Counted from the stretch's first letter, positions 8,955-17,620 are shown. The stretch is 59,040 bases of DNA from Pseudomonadota bacterium (GCA_023433515.1 JAEZCN010000069.1:1-59040), one strand, 5' to 3'. Notes: generated by a model not told the origin, from the letters alone. Translations and numbers: made by a program.

Positions 8955-9322
8955 GCTGGCTCCTGGTCGCGATGGGTGGTGCATTGGGCAGCGTGGCGCG
9001 ATACGGCGCGTACCGGCTGTGGCCGATGGGCGCGAGCGGCTGGCCGGTGGCGACCCTCACGGTCAACCTGGTCGGCTCCTTCGCCATCGGACTCCTTTAT
9101 ATGTATGTTGCGGCGCGCGGCGGCAGCGCAGACAATGCGCGCCTTTTCTGGATGACGGGCGTGCTGGGTGGCTTCACCACCTACTCGGCGTTCGCGATCG
9201 AGACCGTGCTGCTGGGCGTTTCCATCACGGCGCTCGCGTACGTCGCCGCGACCGTTCTCGGTTGTCTGGCGGCCGCGATCCTCGGCGTGAAGATCGGTGG
9301 CGCGCTCGTTTCGATGTATTAG
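8951..9322 (+). CDS. crcB: Fluoride ion channel CrcB/Fluc
   Basis: CrcB is a dual-topology inner-membrane channel that exports fluoride as a dimer. The 123-residue protein has four predicted membrane helices and the conserved motifs GGALGSVARYG near residue 8, NLVGSF near 38-43, and GVLGGFTTYSAFAIE around 75-89, including the Phe/Thr/Tyr/Ser residues of the fluoride pore and sodium site. Its start overlaps the rarA stop in ATGA. I see no fluoride riboswitch ahead of it, as expected for an internal operon gene. The rarA-crcB-serS order is common in related bacteria. Confidence 0.93.
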   Translation: MSWLLVAMGGALGSVARYGAYRLWPMGASGWPVATLTVNLVGSFAIGLLYMYVAARGGSADNARLFWMTGVLGGFTTYSAFAIETVLLGVSITALAYVAATVLGCLAAAILGVKIGGALVSMY

Positions 9323-9347
9323 AGCCAATAGATAGAAAGGGTCCCAG

Positions 9348-10628
9348 GTGATCGATCCCAAGCTCCTTCGTTCCGATCCGCACGGTGTCGCCGCGAATCT
9401 TGCGCGGCGCGGGTTTCATCTCGACGTCGCCGCATTCACCGCGTTCGAAGAGCGCCGCAAGGCCGCGCAGGTCGAATCGGACCGCGTGCGCGCCGAACGC
9501 AACGCGAACGCCAAGGCGGTCGGCATGGCGAAGGGGAAGGGCGAGGACGCAAGCGCGTTGCTCGCGCGGGCCGAGGAGCTCACGATGCAGCTGGCGTCGA
9601 GCGATGCCGCCATCGCCGCGGTGCAGACCGAACTCGATGCGTGGCAGCTCGGGCTGCCGAATCTGCTGCACGATTCCGTGCCGGAAGGCCGCGACGAGAG
9701 TGCCAACGAGGAAGTCCGCCGCTGGGGCGAGCCGAAAAAGTTCGAGTTCGCGCCGAAGGATCACGTCGAGCTCGGCGAGAAGCTCGGCGGGCTCGACTTC
9801 GAGTCCGCGGCAAGAATTTCCGGCGCGCGTTTTTCCGTCCTGAAGGGCGCGGTCGCGAAACTGCATCGCGCGCTCGCGCAGTTCATGCTCGACCTGCACA
9901 CGCAGGAGCATGGATATACCGAGGCATACGTTCCCTACCTGGTGCTGGGCCAGGCGCTGCAGGGCACCGGCCAGTTGCCGAAGTTCGAGCAGGACCTGTT
10001 CCGCGTTCAGAGCGAGCAGGGATTCTTCCTGATCCCGACCGCGGAGGTCCCCGTCACGAACCTCGTGCGCGACAGCATCGTCGAACCGGCCAAACTACCG
10101 ATGAAGTTCGTCGCCCACACGCCGTGTTTCCGCTCCGAGGCGGGCGCGGCGGGCAAGGACACGCGCGGCCTCATCCGCCAGCACCAGTTCGAGAAGGTCG
10201 AGCTCGTGCACGTCGTGAAGCCGGCGGATTCATATGCCGCGCTCGAGGAACTCACCGCGAGCGCGGAGAAGGTGCTGCGCAAGCTGGAGCTGCCGTATCG
10301 CGTGGTCGCGCTGTGCGCCGGGGACATCGGCTTCGGCAGCGCCAAGACCTATGACATCGAGGTGTGGCTGCCCGGCCAGGGCAAGTACCGCGAGATATCC
10401 TCCTGCAGCAACTGCGAGGCGTTCCAGGCGCGTCGCATGCAGGCGCGCTGGCGGAATCCCGAGTCGGGCAAGCCGGAGCCGCTGCATACGCTGAACGGTT
10501 CGGGTGTCGCCGTGGGCCGCGCGCTCGTCGCGGTGCTCGAGAACTATCAGAACGCGGACGGCTCGATCGCCGTGCCAGCCGCGCTGCGTCCGTACATGGG
10601 CGGGCTCGAGAAACTGCCGGTTTCGTAG
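9348..10628 (+). CDS. serS: Seryl-tRNA synthetase
   Basis: SerS is a class II aminoacyl-tRNA synthetase that charges tRNA-Ser, one of which lies at 17915. The 426-residue length is typical. An N-terminal coiled-coil tRNA-binding arm spans about residues 25-105. The catalytic domain has motif 2 (HTPCFRSEAGAAGKDTRGLIRQHQF split over about 258-282) and motif 3 (NGSGVAVGRALVAVLENYQ). The GTG start at 9348 gives the invariant N-terminus MIDPKLLRSDP. A purine-rich GAAAGG lies 10-15 bp upstream. It is the last clear gene of the ftsK run. A 6-bp-stem hairpin without a T-run at 10633-10649 follows it. Confidence 0.97.
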   Translation: MIDPKLLRSDPHGVAANLARRGFHLDVAAFTAFEERRKAAQVESDRVRAERNANAKAVGMAKGKGEDASALLARAEELTMQLASSDAAIAAVQTELDAWQLGLPNLLHDSVPEGRDESANEEVRRWGEPKKFEFAPKDHVELGEKLGGLDFESAARISGARFSVLKGAVAKLHRALAQFMLDLHTQEHGYTEAYVPYLVLGQALQGTGQLPKFEQDLFRVQSEQGFFLIPTAEVPVTNLVRDSIVEPAKLPMKFVAHTPCFRSEAGAAGKDTRGLIRQHQFEKVELVHVVKPADSYAALEELTASAEKVLRKLELPYRVVALCAGDIGFGSAKTYDIEVWLPGQGKYREISSCSNCEAFQARRMQARWRNPESGKPEPLHTLNGSGVAVGRALVAVLENYQNADGSIAVPAALRPYMGGLEKLPVS

Positions 10629-10721
10629 GAATCGCGGACGTCCTCCGCGTCCTGGTCGCCGGGGTCCTGATCTGGATCAGTGCGCCGGCGAGGCCTCGTG
10701 CCCACACTGAGACCCAGCACG

Positions 10722-11204
10722 ATGAGCGTAACTGTCCTCAATGATGAAGAGCGCCGCGCCCGGGACGTGCAGCGCATGCGCGAGCTGACCGGCATCGACG
10801 AGCGCCTGATCGAGCGGCTCGTGCGTGGCTTCTATTCGCGCGTCCGGGAAGATGAACTGCTCGGGCCCGTCTTCGACGCGCGTATCCAGGATTGGGAACC
10901 CCACCTGCATCGCATGTTCGCGTTCTGGTCGTCGGTCGTGCTGGGGAGCGGCGTCTACAGCGGGCAACCGATGCGCTTGCATCTGCCGCTGCCGGTCGAT
11001 GCGCGGCACTTCGATCGCTGGCTCGAGCTCTTCGAAAAAACCGCGCGCGATCTGTTCGGCGAGCAGGTCGCGCAGCATTTCATCGAGCCCGCGCGCCGCA
11101 TAGCGACCAGCCTGGAACTCGGTATCGCGAGCAGCCAGGGCGTGATCCTCGGGAAAGGCGAACGATACGAGCGCGAGTCGCTCGGGGGAAACGAACATGA
11201 TTAG
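10722..11204 (+). CDS. Group 3 truncated hemoglobin
   Basis: This 160-residue haem globin resembles the group III (Ctb-like) family. Key positions are visible: a Phe-Tyr pair at 37-38 (B10 Tyr), W58 and H61/H63 in the distal E-helix region, FWSSVVLGSGVYSGQPM at 68-84, a probable proximal His at 87, and the HFDRWLELF helix at 96-104. Such globins bind oxygen or nitric oxide and are linked to NO or peroxide chemistry in other bacteria. The ATG at 10722 was chosen over an in-frame start 42 nt upstream because family proteins start here. Its end overlaps the next lipoprotein gene by 8 nt, giving a three-gene operon. Confidence 0.9.
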   Translation: MSVTVLNDEERRARDVQRMRELTGIDERLIERLVRGFYSRVREDELLGPVFDARIQDWEPHLHRMFAFWSSVVLGSGVYSGQPMRLHLPLPVDARHFDRWLELFEKTARDLFGEQVAQHFIEPARRIATSLELGIASSQGVILGKGERYERESLGGNEHD

Positions 11205-11697
11205 GACATTGTTTGCCATGATGATCGTGACGTTGGCCGGAGCGGCCATGGCCGGCTGCTCGCGTGGCGACGATGCGCCGGATGCAGGCCACGCTCATGA
11301 AGCAGAGGAGTCGCACGAGGCACACTCGGCGCACGGCGTCGGCGCCACCGCGCCGCCCGATGGAACATTGTGGCCGACGGATGAGCCCTTGCGCGCGGGA
11401 ATGTCACGCATCGAGGATGCCGTCGGAAGTGTGCACGCGCTGAATCAACCCATCTCGCGCGAGCAGGCCGGCGAGCTCGCCCGCACTGTCGAGGAAAACG
11501 TCACCTACATCGTCGGGAACTGCAAGCTTCCGCCGGCGCCGGATGCGGCACTCCACGTCCTGATCGGCCGGATGGTGACCGCCGCCAATCAGCTGAAGAG
11601 CGGGGAGAGTGCGGCAGATGCAGTCGTGCAGCTCGACGGTGTTCTGCAGGACTATCGGGCTTCCTTCGATCACTCGCACGTCGCGGGTGAGTCGTGA
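11197..11697 (+). CDS. His-rich predicted lipoprotein, DnrO-like, unknown function
   Basis: The 166-residue product begins with a lipoprotein signal ending in AMAGC, with Cys21 as the lipidation site. A histidine- and glutamate-rich segment (residues 32-47, HAHEAEESHEAHSAHG) could bind metal or haem. The mature domain has the blocks TDEPLRAGMSRIEDAV and NVTYIVGNCKLPPAPDAALH, with one further Cys in NCKLPP. I associate this pattern with proteins loosely called DnrO in other proteobacteria, but from memory only. It is coupled by overlap to the globin upstream (8 nt) and the small gene downstream (GTGA, 4 nt), so a role near the globin, at the envelope, is the best inference. Confidence 0.7.
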   Translation: MIRTLFAMMIVTLAGAAMAGCSRGDDAPDAGHAHEAEESHEAHSAHGVGATAPPDGTLWPTDEPLRAGMSRIEDAVGSVHALNQPISREQAGELARTVEENVTYIVGNCKLPPAPDAALHVLIGRMVTAANQLKSGESAADAVVQLDGVLQDYRASFDHSHVAGES

Positions 11698-11951
11698 ACA
11701 CGGTGGTTTGCGAAGGCAGTGAGTTCAGCGTCGACGCGGCCATCGTCGCCGAAGGCCTGAACATCGATCCTGCAACCGTCCTGGAGGCCATGCGCCAGGG
11801 ACAAATCACGAGCAGGTGCGAGCGCGGTATCGACGAAGACGCGGGGCGAAACCGCCTTACGTTTTTTCACGGGTCGCGCCTCTTGCGGCTCGTCATCGAC
11901 GAGGATGGGAAGATCCTCGAGCGCTCAGTCGGATACGAACGTCGAGGATAG
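11694..11951 (+). CDS. DUF6522-like small protein
   Basis: The 85-residue protein reads as a compact alpha/beta domain: VDAAIVAEGLNIDPATVLEA, then MRQGQITSRCERGIDEDAGR, then LTFFHGSRLLRLVIDEDG. This matches what I remember of the DUF6522 family, whose function is unknown. The conserved core is the Cys-Glu-Arg-Gly-x-Asp-Glu-Asp run around residues 42-49. The GTG start at 11694 overlaps the lipoprotein stop. The stop TAG shares its last base with the first base of a REP-like hairpin (11951-11978) that probably ends or protects the transcript. Confidence 0.7.
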   Translation: MNTVVCEGSEFSVDAAIVAEGLNIDPATVLEAMRQGQITSRCERGIDEDAGRNRLTFFHGSRLLRLVIDEDGKILERSVGYERRG

Positions 11952-12009
11952 GGGACACACCCCTGCAGGTGTGTCCCCGTTTCCTGGAAATGGAGAATGT
12001 CCCCATTTT
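11951..12009. repeat. REP-like element with perfect 11-bp hairpin
   Basis: GGGGACACACC at 11951-11961 and GGTGTGTCCCC at 11968-11978 form a perfect 11-bp stem with a 6-nt loop. They are followed by a TTTCCTGGAAA near-palindrome and GAATGTCCCCATTTTT. Read on the minus strand, the right edge is AATGGGGACATTC, the same end as the two copies at 36861 and 37126. It sits between two convergent genes and touches both ends, so it may also act as a bidirectional terminator or RNA stabiliser. Confidence 0.75.
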
Positions 12010-14907
12010 TCAGAACGTGCCTGACGTCGTGAACGACTGGCCTCCGCTCGCGTTGGTCACGGTGTACGTGTCACCCGAGGTCGGATGCAACGTGCCGTTG
12101 CCGCTGGTCTGCACGGCGAACGTACGGCCGGTCGCCGCAGGCAGCGTCTGTCCCGACGCCAGCGTGAACGTGTACGTGATCGCGCCGGTGGTGCTGCTGT
12201 TGGTCTGCGTGATCTGCCCGCCCACCGTGTTGTACATGCCCGAGTAGCTCACGCCCGAAGTGCGCTGGACCACGACCGTCACCGTCAGCGCGGTCAGCGT
12301 CCCGGTGTTCGCGAGGCGCACCTGCAGTTCGTTGAACCACGGACTGTTGGTCGACACGACCGGCGTGGCCGTCACGGTCCCGTTGCCGCCGCCGCTCGTC
12401 ACGGTCAGCGCGACACTGGTCGTGCGCGACAAACTGCCGGACGACGCGGTCAGCGTGATCGTCGCGGAACCGAGCGTCGCGGTGCTCGACGCGGTGAAGG
12501 TCGCGGTGACCGAATTGCCGGTCGTGGAGCCCGACGGGCTGAACGCGACGCTGACCCCGCTCGGCAGTCCGCTCGCGCTCATTGTCACGGCGCCCGTGAA
12601 GTTCGTGCGTGTTATGGCGATCGTCGTCGAGGTGTTCGCGCCGCGCGCCACCGACAAGCTGCCGGGGGAGGCCGCGACCGAGTAGTCCTGGCTCACCGTC
12701 GTCGTCGTGCCGTTCACCGCGGCGCTGGCCGCCGATACCTTGCCCGTCCCGTCCACGGCGCGCACCGTGTACGAGTAGGTAGTGCCCGCCGCGAGCCCCG
12801 TGTCGGTGAACGTGAGTCCGGTCGGCGTGCCGACCGGCGTCGTCCCGGCACCGCGAAAGACCTGGTAACCGGTTACGCCCGACACGTCATCGGTCGAGGC
12901 ATCCCAGGCGAGCGACACCGTCGACGAAGTCGTGGACGTCACGCGCAGGTTCGCCGGGGTCGTCGGCGGTTGTGTGTCCGGCGTGCCGCCGCCGGGCTCG
13001 TTGCCGAACACGCGTACGCCGTTGTCGTACACCGGGATGCGTTGCACGAGCACGGGCGTGCTGCCTGGTGTCGTCGCGACGCCCGTGTACGACCAGTCGT
13101 TGGTCGGGTCCCACGCGCCCGAGCTCGCGATGCGGAACTGCACTTCCTTGCGGTAGTTGGATTGTCCGCCCGGATAGATCTTCACGCCGTTGCAGTTGAT
13201 GGTGATGTAGTAGATCGAGCCGGAGTGTTGCGTCGGACCGGAGGGGGCCAGGCACTGGTTGTAGTTGGCCGTGATCGAGATCTGACCCGGGGTCACGCCC
13301 GATTCCAGCGTGAAGTAGTAACGGAACGAGAGCCGGTCGCCCATGCGCGCCGGCCAACCCGACTGGTTGTTGAGCAGCACCTTGAGCTCGGTGAAGTTCG
13401 TGCCCGAGGCATTGATCGACGCTTCGGGGAATATCTCGTTGCCGACGACGGCTTCCGGCTGCGGGAAGTGCGCGAGCGGCGTGCCGCCATACTGCTGCGC
13501 GAGCCGCGCGAGCGCGCCGGTGAACGCCGCGTTGTAGTCGGTCGCGACCTCGTTGTTCACGTAGTTCGAGCGGTCGTCGGTGTACTGGTCGTTCGCCGAC
13601 GACGGACCGCCGACCAACGCACCGTACAACACGTGGCGGCTCTGCACCGGGAAATTGATCTGGTCGGTCCACGATCCGTGCGCGGTGCGGTGGTGAGGAT
13701 TGCGCGGCGGGTTGTTGCCGAAGCCGACCACGTAGCTCGAGTTGCGTGGATTGGTACCGAGTGCGTAGTTGATCTGGCCCACCGCGAAATCGTGATAACG
13801 CGACTTGAGCACGGTGTCCGAAATGGCGTCGGAATAGATCAATGCCGCGAACGCGGTGTTCGCCGCGTAACGCAGGGAGCCCCACTGGTCGAGCACCGCC
13901 TGTCCACCCGGGCTGTAGTTGACGCGCGTGCCGTCGGCGCCGAGCGCGGTGCCGCCGACCGTCCACCAGTTGAGCCAGCGTTGCGTGTCCTGGTGATACT
14001 GCGTCGCGCCGGTGAGCTTCGCGAGCAGCACGTAGCAGCCATAGGACTTGTCGTCCCAGGCGATGGTCCACTTGTACGACTTGTTGGTCGTCTGCTGCTG
14101 GTTCGACAGGTTCGCGTAGTAAGACTGCGCCTTGTCGAGGAACGCCTGCTCGTCCGTGGCGCGATACAGCCAGATCGCTCCCCACACGAGCTCGTCGTTG
14201 TATCCGCTCCACGACTGGTAGTAGCCGGCCGCGTCGGTGATGCAGTCGGAATACTTGCCACGATAGTTGTCCGCGAACGAATACAGCTGGCGCGCGTGCG
14301 CGAGCAGCGTGTTCGCGTAGGTCGGGTTCGTGGGCCGGAACGCGATCGACGCCGCGGCCAGCGCCGCCGCGGTTTCACCCGCGAGATCGGAGCCCGGGCA
14401 ACTCGTGGTGATGCGGTACGACGGACGCGCCATCTGCATGACCTCGGCCGGACCCCACCACGCGTGATCCTGCCCGCCGTTGCCTACCTGGCCGTACAGC
14501 TCGTTCGGGGCGGTATGGGCCTTGATGAAGTAGTCAGTCGCCCACTTGAGCTGGTCGAGCGCGTTGTCGAGCTGGCCGGTCGAAACATAGGCCGAGCGGT
14601 ATTCGACGATGCCCCAGGCGAGCATGGTCGCCGACGCCGCCATCGGCAGGCCGAACTTCACGTGATCGCCCGCGTCGTACCAGCCGCCGGTGAGATCGCG
14701 TCCGACGTCGGCGCCGTCGGTCATGCCCGAATCGCCGCGCCAGTTGACGCGGTTGTTCGTCGGCAGATCGCCGGAACGTTGCGCTTCGTAGAAAAGGAGC
14801 GACTTCTGCAGGGCTTCGGCGTAGTTGTGGGTTTGAGCGAACGATTGCGGCGCGATGAGCGCCAGGCACACCGCGAGAACGCGGGCCAATCCGGATCGAG
14901 CTAACAT
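12010..14907 (-). CDS. Secreted GH9 endoglucanase with CBM3, Fn3, Ig-like and C-terminal domains
   Basis: This 965-residue extracellular cellulase has a signal peptide (1-24, cut about SFA|QT). The GH9 (alpha/alpha)6 catalytic domain spans about 25-470, with the YDAGD motif holding Asp78 and Asp81 (catalytic base), the PRNPHHRTAHG block, and catalytic acid Glu453 in NNEVATDYN. A CBM3-like cellulose-binding module follows at about 475-630, as in theme-B processive GH9 enzymes, then an Fn3 domain (about 645-730), a Ser/Thr-rich Ig-like domain (about 740-845) and a C-terminal beta domain (about 850-965) of unclear class that may be another binding module. The modular order fits attack on crystalline cellulose. 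It stands alone, divergent from a sensor kinase gene. Confidence 0.93.
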   Translation of the reverse strand: MLARSGLARVLAVCLALIAPQSFAQTHNYAEALQKSLLFYEAQRSGDLPTNNRVNWRGDSGMTDGADVGRDLTGGWYDAGDHVKFGLPMAASATMLAWGIVEYRSAYVSTGQLDNALDQLKWATDYFIKAHTAPNELYGQVGNGGQDHAWWGPAEVMQMARPSYRITTSCPGSDLAGETAAALAAASIAFRPTNPTYANTLLAHARQLYSFADNYRGKYSDCITDAAGYYQSWSGYNDELVWGAIWLYRATDEQAFLDKAQSYYANLSNQQQTTNKSYKWTIAWDDKSYGCYVLLAKLTGATQYHQDTQRWLNWWTVGGTALGADGTRVNYSPGGQAVLDQWGSLRYAANTAFAALIYSDAISDTVLKSRYHDFAVGQINYALGTNPRNSSYVVGFGNNPPRNPHHRTAHGSWTDQINFPVQSRHVLYGALVGGPSSANDQYTDDRSNYVNNEVATDYNAAFTGALARLAQQYGGTPLAHFPQPEAVVGNEIFPEASINASGTNFTELKVLLNNQSGWPARMGDRLSFRYYFTLESGVTPGQISITANYNQCLAPSGPTQHSGSIYYITINCNGVKIYPGGQSNYRKEVQFRIASSGAWDPTNDWSYTGVATTPGSTPVLVQRIPVYDNGVRVFGNEPGGGTPDTQPPTTPANLRVTSTTSSTVSLAWDASTDDVSGVTGYQVFRGAGTTPVGTPTGLTFTDTGLAAGTTYSYTVRAVDGTGKVSAASAAVNGTTTTVSQDYSVAASPGSLSVARGANTSTTIAITRTNFTGAVTMSASGLPSGVSVAFSPSGSTTGNSVTATFTASSTATLGSATITLTASSGSLSRTTSVALTVTSGGGNGTVTATPVVSTNSPWFNELQVRLANTGTLTALTVTVVVQRTSGVSYSGMYNTVGGQITQTNSSTTGAITYTFTLASGQTLPAATGRTFAVQTSGNGTLHPTSGDTYTVTNASGGQSFTTSGTF

Positions 14908-15237
14908 GTTGTCCCCCTGTGTCAGAACGGACTCGCGGCGACGCCCGAGACCGGCGCCGCGGCGTGTTGAGAAACGCGGGAGTTAAGGCAGCGTCCGGTG
15001 TTGCCGCGATGCGGCGCCGGTGCGTGACGAAACGGTCAGACGTGTGCGCATATCCTTTGCTCCTGCCGTCTATTGCGCGCGAGATGCTCGATCCGCCTTC
15101 CGACCCTGTCAACTTGCGGAAAATGCGCAGTGCGTTGCGCTCGATAGTTCGTGCGGTTTGTCGCGCGCGGGTGGTGATGAGACAAGCAGGACAAGTTTGT
15201 CAGTCTCGGTTAGCCTGCGGATCAGGCAGGCTCTCGC
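14908..15237. promoter_or_regulatory. Divergent intergenic region between GH9 gene and hybrid kinase
   Basis: This 330-bp gap holds no convincing gene. Two structures stand out near the kinase: GACAAGTTTGTC at 15190-15201, an inverted repeat with arms GACAA/TTGTC and a direct GACAAG copy at 15181-15186, and a hairpin AGCCTG...CAGGCT at 15212-15232 just 5 nt before the kinase ATG. The only weak Shine-Dalgarno (AGG at 15228-15230) lies inside that stem. Regulation of either flanking gene from here is inference. Confidence 0.4.
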
Positions 15238-17028
15238 ATGACTTCAGGCAACACCGCATTCGAAAATCGCATTGGCGCCGAGCAGGTGCGCTCCGCCTAT
15301 CAGAACACGGCCCCGGGCATGACCGCGACCGGCATCGCCGCGGTGCTCGTCGCGTGCATCGTCGCGGGCAGCGGCGCCGTCGGGTGGCATACCGCGATCG
15401 CCTTCATGGCCCTCATGCTCGCGCAGATCGGCGCGCGGCTCGCGATGATCTTCACCTACCTGCGTCGCAAGCCCCCGGATCGCGAATGGCGTGTCTGGGG
15501 ACGCCGCTTCGCCGTCGGCGCGCTCGTCGGGAGCTTCACCCTCGGCGTCAGCTCCCTGTGGTTGATGCAGGTCGAACGCTTCGACATGCAGCTGCTCGTC
15601 ATGCTCTACATCTGCGCGGTGGCGAGCGGCGCCATCACCGCGTTCGGCGTGCTGCGACCGGCTATCTATTGCGCGATGCTGCCCATGCTGCTCATTCCCG
15701 CGGGATGGATGGTCGCGCAGGCGGACTGGGTCCATTGGGTGCTGGCGCTCATCATCCTCGGGTGGCTCGCGGCAATAGCCGACCAGGCGCGCCGTTACAG
15801 CGCGCAGTTCGAGGAGTCCGTGCGCCTGCGCTTCGAGAACGAAGAACTCATCACGGGCCTGCGCGCCGAAAAGGAAAAGGCGGAGGAGGCGAGCAACGCC
15901 AAGTCGCGTTTCCTGGCCGCCGCGAGCCACGACCTGCGCCAGCCGGTGCACGCGTTGTCGCTGTTCGTCGCCGCGCTGCGCCCGCGCGTCGTCGATCCGG
16001 AAGCGGGGCGCCTGCTCGACAACGTCGACAGTTCGGTGCAGGCGATGGGCGGGTTGTTCAACGGCCTGCTCGACATCTCGCGCCTGGACGCGGGCGTCGT
16101 CGAAGTCAACGCGCAGGCCTTCGCGCTCCAGCCGCTGCTCGAGCGCATCTGCCGCGACCACGCTTCAGAAGCCGAGGCGAAGAAAATCGGGCTGCGCTGC
16201 CGTCCGACGCGCCTCGCGGTGTTCTCCGATCCGCTGCTCGTCGAGCGCGTGGTGCGCAACATCGTGTCGAATGCGATCAAGTACACCGACCGCGGAGCCG
16301 TGCTCGTCGGCGTCCGCCGCCGCGGCCGCACGGTCAACGTGCAGGTGTGGGACACCGGGCGAGGCATCGCGAAATCCGAACAGCCGCAGATCTTCAAGGA
16401 GTTCTACCAGGCGGCGAATCCCGAGCGGGATCGCACCAAGGGAGTGGGCCTGGGCCTCGCGATCGTCCGGCGTCTCACGCAGTTGTTAGGCCACCCTCTC
16501 AGCTTCCGCTCGCGCGAGGGCAGTGGATCGATGTTCGCGATCGACCTGCCGCTCGGTGACGCGAAGGCCGTGGCGGCCAGCAAGATGCCGGTCGCCCCCG
16601 ATGCCGCGGCCGCGGGGTCGGGCCTCATCCTCGTGGTGGACGACGAGACCACCATCCAGATGGCGATGAAGAGCCTGCTCGAGAGCTGGGGTTACGACGC
16701 CGTCGTGGCCGGGTCGGGCGACGAACTGCTCGCCAAGCTCGAGAATTGCCCGGACCGGCCCGCGCTCGTCATCTGCGACTACCGGCTGCGCGAGAACGAG
16801 GACGGCATTCGCGTCATCCAGCGATTGCGCGACGAATACAACGACGACGAGATTCCCGGCATGCTCATCACGGGCGACACCGCGCCCGACCGGATCAGGG
16901 AGTCCGCGGAGAGTGGTCTCCTGCTGCTGCACAAACCCGTCGCGAACAGCCGGCTGCGCGCCGCTATAACGCATCTCGTGGCGCGTCCTGCGCGTCGCGC
17001 AGAACCTTCGCAGCCTGAGTACGGTTGA
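15238..17028 (+). CDS. Membrane hybrid histidine kinase with C-terminal receiver
   Basis: The 596-residue protein has about six N-terminal membrane helices (residues about 27-180), a short coiled coil (190-222), a HisKA domain with phospho-accepting His231 in SHDLRQP, an HATPase domain with N-box NIVSNAIKYT, G1 DTGRGI and G2 GVGLGLAIV (about 340-440), and a receiver (about 462-580) with VVDDE at its start and phospho-acceptor Asp514 in CDYRL. There is no DNA-binding output. The gene is convergent with a LuxR-type regulator, a plausible partner, and the two coding regions overlap by 65 bp. The signal sensed is not known. The ATG at 15238 lacks a clear Shine-Dalgarno. Confidence 0.93.
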   Translation: MTSGNTAFENRIGAEQVRSAYQNTAPGMTATGIAAVLVACIVAGSGAVGWHTAIAFMALMLAQIGARLAMIFTYLRRKPPDREWRVWGRRFAVGALVGSFTLGVSSLWLMQVERFDMQLLVMLYICAVASGAITAFGVLRPAIYCAMLPMLLIPAGWMVAQADWVHWVLALIILGWLAAIADQARRYSAQFEESVRLRFENEELITGLRAEKEKAEEASNAKSRFLAAASHDLRQPVHALSLFVAALRPRVVDPEAGRLLDNVDSSVQAMGGLFNGLLDISRLDAGVVEVNAQAFALQPLLERICRDHASEAEAKKIGLRCRPTRLAVFSDPLLVERVVRNIVSNAIKYTDRGAVLVGVRRRGRTVNVQVWDTGRGIAKSEQPQIFKEFYQAANPERDRTKGVGLGLAIVRRLTQLLGHPLSFRSREGSGSMFAIDLPLGDAKAVAASKMPVAPDAAAAGSGLILVVDDETTIQMAMKSLLESWGYDAVVAGSGDELLAKLENCPDRPALVICDYRLRENEDGIRVIQRLRDEYNDDEIPGMLITGDTAPDRIRESAESGLLLLHKPVANSRLRAAITHLVARPARRAEPSQPEYG

Positions 17029-17620
17029 CCACGTTGAGCGTCTTGAAGATCGCCGCGATGTGGACCTTCACGGTCTTCTCGGCGATGCCGAGGTTCGCGC
17101 TGATCTCCTTGTTGCTGAGGCCGTCCTTGAGGAACCGGAGCACGTCGACCTGGCGCTCGGTGAGCTGCGCGAGCGAACGCGGCGCATCGTGCGCTTCATG
17201 ATCGGCGGCTCGCGCGGTCGCCGAAATCAGCAACGGCGGCACATAGATGTTTCCCGAGAGCACGAGCTGCAACGCAGACACCACCGTCTGCGCCGTCGCG
17301 GATTTCGGAATGTAACCCGAGGCGCCCGCGTTCAACATGCGCCGCACGTCGGATGAACTCTCAGAGCTCGACAACACGATCACGGGCAGGTCCGGATGGC
17401 GTCGCCCGAATTCGCGCACGGCGGCCTCGCCCGACAGGCCCGGCATCATGAGATCCATGAACACCGCGTCGATGATCTGCTCGTCGGCGACGTTGAGCGC
17501 GTCCTCGGTGGACGACGCCTGCACGACTTGCGTGTCCGCGGACGCCTGGCGCAGCAGCGAAGCGAGGCCGTCGCGAAACAGGGGATGATCGTCGACGATG
17601 AGCAGTTTCACGAGCCACAT
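16964..17620 (-). CDS. NarL/FixJ-type response regulator with LuxR HTH
   Basis: The 218-residue DNA-binding response regulator has a receiver domain at about 3-120, with the acidic pocket VDDH at 9-12, phospho-acceptor Asp56 in FMDLMMPG and conserved Lys105, and a LuxR/NarL helix-turn-helix at about 155-212 (LTERQVDVLRFLKDGLSNKE, then IAEKTVKVH). The ATG at 17620 gives two extra residues before VKLLIVDD; a GTG at codon 4 is an alternative. The 3' end overlaps the 3' end of the hybrid kinase gene on the other strand by 65 bp. Its targets are not visible from sequence. Confidence 0.93.
   Translation of the reverse strand: MWLVKLLIVDDHPLFRDGLASLLRQASADTQVVQASSTEDALNVADEQIIDAVFMDLMMPGLSGEAAVREFGRRHPDLPVIVLSSSESSSDVRRMLNAGASGYIPKSATAQTVVSALQLVLSGNIYVPPLLISATARAADHEAHDAPRSLAQLTERQVDVLRFLKDGLSNKEISANLGIAEKTVKVHIAAIFKTLNVVNRTQAAKVLRDAQDAPRDAL

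Noticed and set aside
10633..10649. Hairpin after serS as a terminator
   Set aside because: The stem is only 6 bp and no T-run follows. It may be chance, so it is mentioned only in the serS entry.
12085..14904. A 939-codon frame opposite the GH9 gene
   Set aside because: The product is Arg/Val/Gly-rich with no family pattern, while the minus strand carries intact GH9 catalytic motifs over the same span.
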